This document shows, one piece after another, positions 33,941 to 45,634 of a stretch of 64,000 nt of DNA; position 1 is the stretch's first letter, and each line of letters begins with the position of its first letter. This DNA is from Saussurea involucrata (taxonomy: Eukaryota > Streptophyta > Magnoliopsida > Asterales > Asteraceae): positions 25,703,696 to 25,767,695 of the forward strand of contig CM066312.1 in assembly GCA_033807775.1 (NCBI GenBank), given 5' to 3'. The notes beneath the pieces were generated by a model that saw only the letters and a program-made list of their open reading frames with translations, had not been told where the DNA came from and did not search any database. The position numbers were made by a program, and so were the translations under genes.

Positions 33941-34846
33941 TGTTAGCTCCAATATTCTGAAATATTAGAAGTATTGAAAAATGGCAAAGTACAGAAGAAC
34001 TTCCACAGAAGCTCTGCTGAGTACAACAGAAGCTCTGCCGGGCATCTCAGAAGAATCAAAGGAAGTTTGATCAAGAGTGATCAAAGACCGAAGAAACTAC
34101 AGAAGGACGCTTTCAGAAGACCAAGAATGCAAAACCTTTGTTACCAATAACAGAGCCTCTGCGGACAATATCAGAAGACAAGGAACCCAGTGAGGACTAC
34201 TCTACTAAGGACCAACCACAGAACCTCTGTCACCCTTGACAGAGCCTCTGCGGTTCAGACTGAAGACTTGGAAGATATTTATAATATCTTGCCACTATTG
34301 AAGAAATATCTTGCTACTGTTCCTAGGACCTGTCCATCAACTTGCATGATAGCATGCCCTGTCCAACTTCAACACGTGTCAAACTCTGAGTGGACTCAAT
34401 AGGGCTTAGTACAACATAGACGTCTGCGGCATTTAATGCAATACAATACGTACAACTATTCATGTCGTCCGATCAAACAGTAGCTTATACTTTATGGTCC
34501 CCTTAGAGTAGTATAAAAGGAAGACTAATGTTTAGTTCTTCCTAACAACAATAACAACACAACAACAAGAACACACAGAAAAATCAACACACAAGAACAC
34601 ATAGCTTATGCACATTTAGAGTCATATATGTTTAAAGCTTTGCATACTCACTGTTCTTAAATCTGTTCTTGCTATATATTGAAACTCAGTAAACTTTGAG
34701 ATATCATATTCTGATCACTGTTTCTTTATATTATGTATTGTTTCTATACAAACATATCTATTAGTTCTTCAAATACGCTTCCGCATCAAACATAAACTCG
34801 AACTAATAGATCTGTTAATCTTGTCTAAGCAAAACGGGAACCAACA
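33941..34846 (+). repeat. Element C 5' LTR
   Basis: 906 bp, TG..CA. TATA box TATAAAAG at 34512-34519. CAGAGCCTCTG words near 34150-34250. The start resembles the B LTR (TGTTAGCTCCAAT), so the families are related. Confidence 0.95.
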
Positions 34847-34848
34847 GT

Positions 34849-34860
34849 TAGTATCAGAGC
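34849..34860 (+). other. Element C primer-binding site
   Basis: TAGTATCAGAGC, one base different from the canonical TGGTATCAGAGC. Confidence 0.85.
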
Positions 34861-35036
34861 AAAGCTTGATTTTTTAATATCAAGTGATCCTCGTTTTTAC
34901 AAGATTTGTGAAAGAAACTGTCTGTTTTTAACCTGTTCTTCATTCCTTCAAACAGATTATGTTTTACTGCCATTTTCGATTTATTCGATCTGGTAACATC
35001 ATAGAAACTGTTTCTTTTGTTAAAAACTCATTTAAA

Positions 35037-36008
35037 ATGTCTAGAATGAAATTTTGTGGTGATGCTGATTCAAATTTTTATTCAAAACTCAGCACAAATT
35101 TTCGCAAAATAATTCCTTCTCTTGAAAAAGAACTAGATGAAAAGAACAAAAGCATTTTTATAATTTCTGATAAAATTGCTAAACTTAAAGAATCTGTTAA
35201 AATCTTAAACTGTGAAAATCTTGAACTAAAAAGGAACTTATCTATGTCAGATGAAGAAAAGAAAAGACTTGAACTAAAATGTTTAAATTTCTCTAAACTG
35301 ATTTCCAGTTTTGAAAAGATTGTGGTCAATGAAAAAGGAAATTATGAAGAGAAGAAAACTGTTCTTGAAACAAAGTCTATGGAGCTTACTTGTAAAATCT
35401 CAGAATAACAGAAAATCCTTGAAAAAGAAAGGAAAGAATCTGATTTTGAAATAAAAGAATCTGAACAGTTGAAGGTTCAAAAATTTTAAGATTTAAGTCA
35501 AAAAGATGACTTTGAAAGAGAGAGAAGGATTTTTAAAACAGAAATATCCAGATTAACAAAAAGACTCTCTAATTTATCAACTGAGATCATGTTGGAGAAG
35601 AGATGCAAATTTAATCTCCAAAAGATGCTTGAGGTAAATTTAAGGAAAAAGAATATTTTTGCTAAAAGGATCAAGAAATTTGATTTTGCAAACTCAAATC
35701 ATTCACTTAACACAACTGCAAATTCAAGGAATAATTTGTTAAAATGATCCTTTAAGCCAAATATGTTTTCAAAAATTCAGACCTCAACATCGAAATTTTT
35801 TCATGATCATAGGTTGGACAAATTAGTTAATCAAGCTTTTAAAAAGATGAAAAAGGTTTGGATAGTGAAAGGCTCTATACCTGTTCAAAATGTTCAAAAT
35901 GACAAAAAGCCTTTCATTTCTGGTATGTATGACAAGTGCATAAAGGCGTTTCATACAATAGGACCCATACGAATATGGGTACCCAAAACCTCTGTAAGTA
36001 TAACCTAG
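35037..36008 (+). pseudogene. gag: Element C gag remnant (C-terminal coiled-coil part)
   Basis: The leader (34861-35030) still resembles that of B, but the capsid domain is gone. An ATG at 35037 opens a Lys/Glu/Leu-rich coiled-coil stretch like the gag extension of B. The frame continues with stops TAA 35406, TAA near 35487 and TGA 35745, and ends IRIWVPK plus a few residues at TAA 36006-36008, the same WVPK end seen in gag of A and B. No knuckle is seen. Immediately after WVPK the sequence joins what lies downstream of pol in B, so pol was removed cleanly between gag and the spacer. Confidence 0.75.
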
Positions 36009-37145
36009 ATATTCTGTAAACTTTGTAAATATTTTTTATTTCTATTATTTTTTTGTTTTGTTTGTAAATTCTTAAATCTTCAATAGTTCTTGAAATCACA
36101 GAACTTCTGCAAGGTCTGCTCAGAACCTCTGACGACCTTCACAGAACCTCTGATGGACTTGACCTATGGTTTATGCTCAACTTATCTTATTCTGAACCAA
36201 GCATAGGTCAAGAGGGAGCAGAAGAAGATACTTGATCTACAGAGGTTGTTAGATCAAGGGGGAGCGAAAAAGGAGACCTTGCTAAATCTACAGAGATCCA
36301 TAAGTCAAGGGGGAGCTAAGAATGCGACAGAAGAGATCACATTCGCCGAATCAAGAAGAAAAATAGGTTGGTATCTCGTACTCACACAATGCTACAGAAG
36401 TCATAAGCCGCAGAGTTCTTTCAACCAAAGAACCTCTGTAGATCACTCAAATCATACAAATGACTTCTGCTGCAGAAAATCGTTGAGATTTACAATTTTC
36501 TAGGACACCAACTTTCAAATAGGTCCTAAAAACATTGTTAAATCTGATCAAAAACTTGGATGATTAAAAATGTTTATAAATTATTAGTTATTTGAAATTT
36601 CCTGTCACAGAGCCTCTGCTGGCTCTAGCAGAGGTCCAAAAACCTCTGTAGGATAATTTCTCTCTACTAAAGATTTATTGATCATCTCCGTGTTTTTCAA
36701 ACGATTTTCATTAAAGATACAATCTAAAGATAAAAAATTTCCAAAATCACAGAGCTTCTGTACCCACAGAACCTCTGTAAAGATTTCCACTTGGGAATTT
36801 CTGTATCTGTAACGGTAACTTTTCTGTGGTGAAAATTTAAAACCCACGTGCTTTTCATTTAATGTGGCCGCCCACGACGTCTCGTCGTCACTGACACTGA
36901 TGACGTGTCGAGTTTTCATTGACGTACATATCACGTCGTCCTGGAAACTTGCACCACGCCGAATGAACTCGAGTGCGGACCTCAAATTTTATTTAACTTT
37001 CTCACATTTTCACCGTTCCAAATTCTATCCGTTACCACAGTATAAAACCTAAGTTAAAATCACTTTCAAAACTTTACTATTCTCTCATCTTCTCCGGCGA
37101 ACTTGCTTATTTCTTTCTGAAAACCTAGAACTTTCAAACCTACAA
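36009..37145 (+). promoter_or_regulatory. Element C spacer: polypurine-like tracts and internal promoter
   Basis: 1137 non-coding bases matching the pol-aORF spacer of B. AAGGGGGAGC-type tracts near 36210 (one base changed), 36256 and 36307. ACGT motifs CACGTG near 36845 and TGACGTGTC near 36900. GAACTCGAGTGCGGACC is shared with B. TATAAAA at 37041-37047 lies 105 bases before the aORF ATG. Confidence 0.5.
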
Positions 37146-39549
37146 ATGGCTTCCAGTTCCAAAGTTACTCACGTTTCACCGACGAACTCTCTGTCACCCT
37201 CTCCAGTGCATTCTGAGCACTCCCACAACCCACACATCGCCGCCGATGCCGACAGACATGACTCCGGCGACGAGGTATCCTTTGTACCCACTACCCACCT
37301 GCAACAATTTTTCTCAAATGACCATTTCGAGCAAACTCTTCCCATTAAATCAAACAACTGTTATCTTGTTCCATCTCCTACGGCTTTTGGCAAAGAACAT
37401 GCAATCCTGCTAAACATTCTTGAGAACCACTTTCTTTACCCTCTACTTAGCAAAACCGTTGAACAAATACCCGTACGTTATCTACATCAGTTTTGGCAAT
37501 CTTGCCGTTATGACGCTGACACCGATTTGATAAGAGGCTATATTTCTAAGCCTGGCCAAAGTAAGAGCCTTGAACTGATGTTCAACCGCACCATGTTCTC
37601 ATTAGAATTTGGCCTTCCAACAAGAGGTCTCATGGGAATCAAAAAGTATGCCCCCCAACCAACAAACGAAGAACTTATCGACTTTCTACACATGTTAGGG
37701 TACAACCAACAGTTGAAAAAGAGGAACGATTTCCGCAGGGCTAGACTACCCCCTCTGTGGAATACCTTATTCTCCATCCTAAATCGTTGCCTCACGGGCA
37801 AAATCGGGAGCATCGATCAAAGCTCACCTCAAATTCTCTCAATCATGTCTGGTGTGTACTATGATCTACCCCTAGATTATGCCACCATAATGATGCAAGA
37901 GATCATCAACACCATCGATCACAAACTCGCCTCCCAGAAAGCCAAAATATCTGATCCCAACTGGTTGCCCCCTCTGCAGTTCCAGCGAATCTTCAGTGTA
38001 CTTTTCGAGCCCCTCCTCCTTATCCAAAAATGGCCAATGGACGGTCCCAAACCTAAGCAATTTCCTATGTCCAAGAACACCCCTACAGAACATGAGGACG
38101 GCTACCCTCACAGCAGACCACTCTCAAAGGTAATGTTAGGTTATGCTAGTGATATAGAACTAGTTAGTGAGTACACACGCGTTTACAGGACTCCTGAACC
38201 CAGTCCTGTAACACCCCCGCGTATAGGAGTGCCCTTAGGAGGTAGTGTTTTAGAGAGGCTTACCAAAGAAGAATGGAAGACAAAGTTGGCTAAACACAAG
38301 GCCAACCAGAAGAACTTTAGGAATATAAGGAAAGACCTCTATCCTTCAAAGAGGAAGTCTTCTGAGGGATCTGAAAAGAAGAAGAAAAAGGGAAAGAAAA
38401 CCAAGACCCCTACAGAGGAACCACTTGCCTCTGCTTCTGCTATCCAACAAACCCCTGCAGAACCATCTTCTCCACCCTCTGCACATCCCTCTCCCAAAAG
38501 GAAGAGGAAGTCAAAATCTACAGAGGAGGAAGCACCAAAACCCAAAACGAGGAAATCAAAGAAGAAGAAACCATCTTCTCCTCTACAATTAATTACAGAG
38601 GGAATCGAAAAACATCAACCTACACCTCTGCAAACCCCAATCTTCATAGAGGTTCATGAAACACTTATGTCCAGACAAGAGACTGCAGAAGAAGAGGTCC
38701 AAATAGATAAGAATATAGAAACAAGGTTAGAGGATAGAGTAGAAACTTCTGGAGGAAAAGAAAAAGAAAAAGATGCCGAAGTTATAGAAGGCACACATCC
38801 CTCACCCCCTCCCAGTGCAACCCACACATCTAACTCCGCAGGTCTAGCTGCAAAAGGAGTTATTGAAAAAGAGTCGCACAACTCGATCCCTACCCAAACC
38901 AAACAGTCAGATGTCACTCTTTCGACTTCTGCGCCCACAGAAACCGAGGAATCCATTCCTAGGGAGTCTCCTCAAAGAGACTCACCTATAGTTCGTGATC
39001 CATCGCCCCAGATCACACTAGAACACCTTACAGAGGAATTCGTTTCCTCTGCCACGCACAATATAGGGCCAAAACTTCTTTCAGAGAGAAGTAGTGAGCA
39101 CAAAGACGAAGAGACTCCAGACAAGTCTCCGAGTCAACAGAAGAACATTCCGATACCCACCTCTGGAGTGGATTTGGACACTGTTCTTCGCAGAACTTCT
39201 GTAGAGATTGAAACTCTTGTTTCTTCTTAAAGATCAGATGGAAATCCTTCCATTCTCAACGTTCAAACAGGAATGAAAGAAGGTGTCCCAGGAATAGGGA
39301 CTCACTCTGGAGAAGGGGTTGTTCCTCCAGAGGTTACCCAAGGGGAACATGTTACGAAGGATGAGTTCCAAGTCTTTGTATCCTCTGTAACTCAAACATT
39401 GAATAAGTTGCAAAGCTCATTCAAGACTTTTACAGATTCCACTTCAGGCGCGCTTACAGGATTAAATACCAAAGTGGATACCTTATCCACAGAGGTTAAA
39501 GCAGCCCTTGCAGAAATGAAGTCAACTACAGAAACTTCTGCTGATGCTG
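37146..39549 (+). CDS. Element C aORF, N-terminal part (interrupted by D)
   Basis: ATG at 37146 (ACAAATGGC). It is open for 694 codons to TAA 39228-39230, then open again in the same frame to the insertion point of D at 39549. Residues 55-260 form the conserved N-terminal domain (NRTMFSLEFGLPTRGLMG at about 147-164; LWNTLFSILNRCL 204-216; DYATIMMQEIINTIDH). A Lys-rich basic region and a Pro/Ser/Thr/Glu-rich part follow, then a coiled-coil-like region after the stop. With D and one copy of TGCTG ignored, the frame runs on at 52859 for a total of 1387 codons with this single stop. That good preservation contrasts with the missing pol. No signal peptide or convincing membrane segment is seen. 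Confidence 0.8.
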
Positions 39550-39829
39550 TGTTAGGGCAGGTTTTATTGTTGATTTAAAGTTCAAGGGTCTAATTGTATT
39601 TGTTTAATCTTAGTCCATAGTGAATGGGCCGTGGGCTTGTTAACCACGGGCCCGTACTATATAATATTGTATTAGCCTAAGAAAAAAGGTTAATCATCCT
39701 ATTAGCTTTCCTACTCTTATTGTAAACTCTCTGATTGAAAGCTTAATACAGGGATGACCAGTTGAAATCATTGTTCTTATTTGCTTATTATTTCGATTTC
39801 TTTATTGTTGCACGGATCTGGATTCTACA
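39550..39829 (+). repeat. Element D 5' LTR
   Basis: 280 bp, TG..CA. An imperfect hairpin GGGCCGTGG...CCACGGGCCC (about 39627-39654) lies just before a TATA-like TATATAA (39658-39664). It contains no CCGG, unlike the rest of the element. Confidence 0.95.
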
Positions 39830-39831
39830 AT

Positions 39832-39843
39832 TGGTATCAGAGC
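39832..39843 (+). other. Element D primer-binding site
   Basis: TGGTATCAGAGC two bases after the LTR; perfect copia-type match. Confidence 0.95.
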
Positions 39844-40832
39844 AGACGGACGGATTCGATTCAAAGTCTCAATCATTGACTTCTGGTTAGTTTGACTATT
39901 TCACGTCTGACTTTTTCTTGATCTTTCAAATCTGTGATTCTGCTTAAATTGCTAAAATTCGTTTGTTGGGTTGTGTTAGCATCATACTTATAAGTAATTC
40001 TGCAATTTTTCACAACTCAATTCGTTCGTTTGATAGGTTAATTTTACTAATCAAGTTCAAAACTTTTGGTTGTGTTCTTACTTAAAAATTCGATTTTTGA
40101 TATCAAAAGGTGTTGTTTTTTGCTCTAAAATCGATTGGGTTAGTGTTGTTTTGTGCTTGGTATTGTTGCTAACCTTTCAGGAACACATTAGAGTAACCCT
40201 AGTTGAATTTTCGATCGAATTTAGCAAAACAGCCGTAGTGTCCGGATACATCAGCCGCGTTTTCCGGACAGATCAAGGTGTCCGGACGTTTGTGGTTCCA
40301 TCCGGACAAGTCAGTCATCCGGGTAAGTTCGTCATCCGGGTAAGTTTTCTCAAATCTCAATCTTTCCGGGTAATCTTGTTCCGGATAACACAAAGTATCC
40401 GGAATTCATTTTTATCCGGAAATCCTCGTTTACCCTCCTCATAGTATCCGGACACCTCACATTCTCCGGAAACTTCAAAGTACCCGGAAATCTCATACTT
40501 TCCGGACACTATTGCATCCGGTAAGACTTGCTTATCCAGTTAATTCCATCCGGTATCTTTAGTACATCCGGTAACTCTGGTTATCCGGACAACTCAAGAT
40601 ATCCGGACTCTCTAATCTATCCGGACAACTCTGCAAGTTTTGAACTGTGTTTTCATAATTCTAGTCCAGACACTTTCTGTTCACAATCTTATTTGGATTC
40701 CTATCCAGTAAGACCACTTTAGTCTAAATCACGGATATAGAACCTGCGTTAGGACTCCACTCGTAGTGCCTTGCGTTAGTTCTCTCTTTGAATCAATCTA
40801 TATGTCCGACGATCACTCCGTTGCAACTGAAG
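39844..40832 (+). other. Element D 5' leader with TCCGGA word array
   Basis: About 990 non-coding bases. From 40241 to 40625 I count about 20 CCGG-centred words (TATCCGGAC, TTCCGG, ATCCGGTAA) at irregular spacing of roughly 10-30 bases. The 140-aa and shorter ORFs here appear to be by-products of the repeat. Confidence 0.8.
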
Positions 40833-43800
40833 ATGTCTACTTCTCGTGATGCTCTCGCAATCGGCAGCGACACCAAGCCACCATGTCTCTACCCGAATGA
40901 GTACAGTCAATGGCAAGATATGTTTATGATCTTCATAGAGTCCAAGGACAACTATGAGTACATCAAGGCAGCCCTGGACAATGGCCCAATTGAACCACCG
41001 ATGAAGGAAATACCTGCAACTGCAACTGCAGACACCAAGCGTGTGAAGAAGACTCTTGCTGAGATGACAGAATATGAAAGAGGCATGACCGAAGGAGAAA
41101 AGCATGCAAAGAGATATCTTATACAAGCCCTTCCTAATTCTATCTACACTACAATAGACAGTTACAAAGAGACGGCTAAGGGCATGTGGGACCAAGTAGC
41201 CAAAATGATGCGAGGGAGCATAGTAGGAAATCAGCTAAAGATAAATAGTGCAATAACCAAGTTCGATGGGTTCAAGCAGCGCAACGGTGAATCTCTTACC
41301 CAGACCTATGAACGGTTTTGTCTACTTCTCAACGAGCTGAACAAGAATAAAATTGTTCGTTCCAATACCGAGAATGCGCTAAAGTTCCTCAACAACCTGC
41401 TACCCGAATGGAAAGTGTATGCCTCTCATGTCAAGCATAACAACTTGATAGAGAACATCAGCATCAATGAACTATACGAGACACTTCTCCAAGACGAAGA
41501 TGAGGTGAATGAGCTTCTGGGAGAGAAGAAGAATGAGCCGAAACCATCTGCTGATCCGATTGCCCTAATAACTTCCAAACTAGGGAAATCTTCAAGCAGT
41601 CAACCCAGACGCGGTCCACAGCATAGTTCTTCCGAGTCAGCATCTGAGGACGAGAAAGACGGTAACGATGATGATGATGAAGCATCGGAATTAATGAAAG
41701 CCATTGCCCTTCTGACTAAGTCCTTTCAACAACAAAAGTTCTACAAGAAGCCGTCCTCCAATAGTCAACGCTACTCCACCGCCTCCAATAAGCGTCACGA
41801 CTACAAGGATCGATATGAAGGAAAGACGAAGGTAGAAGAGCAGGATAGATCTGAGAAGAAGGATAAGACAGAGAAAAGTGACCGCAAGAAGAGAGATGAA
41901 CCTGTGAAATGCTACAACTGCGGGAAACTCGGTCACTTCGCTAAAGACTGCCGTCAGCCCACTGTGAAGAACTCTCATTATTATGAGGCCAAACTTGCAC
42001 TGGCCAGACAAAAGGAGGCTGGAGAAGTGATGTTTGCTGAAAATGAGTACTGGCTGGGCAGATCTGATGATGAGGAAGAGTATGAAGGTGCTGATGCTTT
42101 CATGGGATACCAATCGTCTATTGATGAAGACAAGGCAAAAGCAGATCAGAACGGTCATGTGTGGTACTTAGACTCTGGATGCTCCAAGCACATGACCGGA
42201 CGAAGGGAGCTTCTCACGAACTACAAGGAAGAATACTGCGGAGACGTGAGATTTGGAAATAACGAGAAGTCGCCGATCGTGGGCTACGGCGACATCGTAC
42301 AAGACAAGATAACTATCACAAAGGTATCCCACGTCGCATGATTAGGACACAACCTCTTCAGCATCGGTCAATTCTGCGACAAGGATCTCGAGGTCAGCTT
42401 TAAAGCCACACGATGTCGAATCCTCAACAACAACGGCGAAGAGCTACTGGTTGGGACTCGAAAGACCAATCTCTACACCATAGACCTCGCAGCAATCAAG
42501 ACCGACAAACCTGTCTGCCTTTTGTCCAAAGCTGATTCTGATCAAGTTTGGCTCTGGCATAGACGTCTTTCGCACCTCAACTTCAGAAGTATCAATCTAC
42601 TGGTGCTAGGCAAACATGTCAGAGGCGTGCCACAACTTCCATTCGTAAAAGACCGTCTCTGTGGAGCATGCGAAAAGGGAAAGATGACGCGTGCATCACA
42701 TCCGCCGAAGGCAACTCCAAGCACGACCCGGACCCTCGAACTCATTCATATGGATTTGTGTGGTCCAATGCGTGTTCCGAGCATCAACAAATGCAAATAC
42801 GTGCTCGTGATGGTGGACGACTACTCACGCTACACTTGGGTGATGTTCCTACGCTCGAAGGACGAAACTCCGGAGCTCATCATTGATCACCTAAAGACTG
42901 TCCAGCAGAACAAGCTTCAACACGTTCAATCCATAAGAACTGATAACGGGACGGAGTTCAAGAATCAGAAGGTGGATGACTATCTGCGATCAGTGGGCAT
43001 CACACACACTTTCTCTGCAGCACGCACTCCTCAACAAAACGGAGTGGTGGAAAGACGAAACCGTACCCTAGTTGAAGCTGCACGCACAATGCTATCCCAG
43101 GCAAAACTACCGCTATATCTATGGGCTGAGGCAGTATCTACGGCTTGCTACACGCAAAACCGCTCTATCCTTCTCAAGCGGTTCAACAAGACACCGTACG
43201 AGATCATGAATAACCACGTTCCAACCGTTGGCTACTTCCATGCATTTGGCTGCACTTGCTATGTACTAAACGACAAGGATGATCTCGGGAAATTCAGCCC
43301 CAAAGCGGACGAAGGAGTTTTCATTGGATACTCTATGCAGGCTAAGGCGTATCGCGTTTACAACAAACGAACCAAAACCGTTGTTGAAAGCATAAACGTG
43401 ACATTCGACGAAGCCGCAGATTTGGCTTCTGAACAACTAAGTTCAGAACCCGGTTTAACTGGCGTGTTAGCTTCCGGACCTCCAAGTTCGGGATCTACAC
43501 AAGCATTAGTAAATCTGAATCATGCATCTTCATCGAATGAAAATCTTTCTGATTTAGATTTATTATTTGAATTCTTTTATGATGACACTGCTCACTCTTC
43601 CACACCTGTCTCAGCGCACCCGCAACTTGAAGCTGCTCTCAATGCGGTTTCGGACGACTTTACTGGTACGCCACCGTCTATGAGTACGCCGTCAACATCT
43701 GTGGAGACAGCTCAACCATCCTCATCTGATACGAGTACACCTGGTAATGTCACCCCCCGGAGGAACCTATACTCTCAGAGATCGCTCCTAATGATTCGTC

Positions 43801-45634
43801 TTCTGCTACAACCGATATTCAACCTCTGAACTCCTCGGAACCAGAAGTTGTCCAACCATCGACGAATCCTCCCCCACTTCCTCCAAGAAACACGCCTGCT
43901 ACACTTGAACAAGTTCAAGACCTTCCATCTGGTGCATATGTGGATCCGGACGCATCTCACTCTACACAACATCCGCTTCCACACACCACCAAATGGACAA
44001 AGGCACATCCCTTGAATCAAATCATCGGTGATCCTTCCACTCCTGTACGTACACGAGGCGCTTCTGCCAACTTTTGCCTATTTTCTGGATTCCTAAGCAA
44101 GATCGAGCCGACGAACGTTCGCGAAGCGCTCGAAGATCCAGACTGGATCATAGCCATGCAAGAGGAGCTGAATCAATTCGAAGCTCTAAAGGTATGGCGA
44201 CTGGTTCCACGTCCTACGCACAAGACGGTAATCGGCACCAAATGGATTTTTAAGAATAAGAAGGACGAAGACGGCATCGTTGTTCGCAACAAGGCGCGTC
44301 TCATGGCCAAATGATACCGGCAACAAGAGGGGATCGACTTTGATGAGACCTATGCTCCGGTCGCTCGCATCGAAGCAATCCATATGTTTCTCGCTTATGC
44401 AGCGCACAAGAACTTCACAGTCTTCCAGATGGATGTGAAGACAGCCTTTCTCTACGGTGATCTCCAAGAAGAAGTTTACGTGTCGCAACCCGACGGATTT
44501 GTGGATGACTCAAAACCAGATCATGTCTACATCTTAGACAAGGCACTATACGGTCTAAAGCAGGCCCCGCGAGCATGGTACAACACCCTATCAAAGTTCC
44601 TGTTAGAATCCAAATTTACACGAGGTACTATTGATTCTACTCTATTTATAAAGAACGAAGAGGGCCACATCATTCTAGTCCAGGTATATGTCGATGACAT
44701 CATTTTTGGTTCTACTAATCCATTATATGCAAAGAACTTTGCCAAACTCATGGGTAAATTTTTTAAAATGAGTATGCTGTGTGAGATGAATTTTTTCCTT
44801 GGTCTTCAAGTTAAACAACTATCGACCGGAATATTCATTAACCAGTCCAAATACATAAAGGATATTCTTCGGAAATTCCAATTGGACCAGTCCTCACAAA
44901 TGAAAACTCCCATGGCAACCAATACAAAGCTTGACACCGATCCTAACGGAAAGGCTGTCAACGCCAAATTGTATCGGGGAATGATCGGTTCTTTAATGTA
45001 CCTAACTGCCAGTAGACCAGACATCATGTTCTCGACATTTCTTTGCGCTCGTTATCAATCCAACCCTAAAGAGTCTCATTACAATGCTGTTAAACGTATT
45101 TTTCGTTATTTACGTGGTACTGCTGATCTTGGCCTTTGGTACCCGAAAGAGACAGGTTTTGGACTTTCTGCCTACTCGGATGCGGATCACGCGGGATGCA
45201 TGATGGACCGCAAGAGCACTTCGGGACACATCCAATTCTTGGGAGATAGCCTGGTAAGTTGGGCATCGAAGAAACAACAGTGCGTGTCCACGTCAACTGC
45301 CGAAGCCGAGTACGTGGCCGCCGCGAGCTGCTGCTCTCAAGTCATCTGGATGAGGACACAACTTAAGGACTACGGGTTCACGTATGTCAAAATCCCAATA
45401 TACTGTGACTCCAAGAGCGCCATTGCCATTTCGAGTAACCCGGTCCAACACACAAAGACAAAGCACATCGACGTTCGGTATCATTTCATTAAAGATCACG
45501 TCGAAAGAGGTACCGTCGAACTCTACTTCATCAATACAGAGCATCAGTTAGCAGACCTCTTTACCAAAGCCTTGGACGAAAAACGCTTTAAAACTCTTGT
45601 GTTCAAGCTCGGTATGCTAAACCTGAAGACTTAA
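40833..45634 (+). pseudogene. gag-pol: Element D gag-pol, nearly intact
   Basis: ATG at 40833 (AAGATGTC). gag capsid domain, then CCHC knuckle C360, C363, H368, C373 (CYNCGKLGHFAKDC). gag runs into pol without the stop seen in A and B. Protease LDSGCSKHMTG, Asp447. TGA at 42339-42341 replaces an expected Gly codon. Integrase finger WHRRLSHLNF..CGAC; catalytic D641, D704 and E740. A frameshift in a C run near 43757 lies in the variable linker. A second TGA at 44312-44314, again at an expected Gly, precedes RT (YVDD at 44687-44698) and RNase H (STAEAEYVAA), ending at TAA 45632-45634. It is the best-preserved gag-pol in the window and the most plausible recent source of enzymes, but three lesions disable it. 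Confidence 0.93.

Noticed and set aside
40241..40625. CRISPR-like repeat array
   Set aside because: The TCCGGA words are short and irregularly spaced and the sequence is plant retrotransposon DNA; no repeats of CRISPR size or cas genes.
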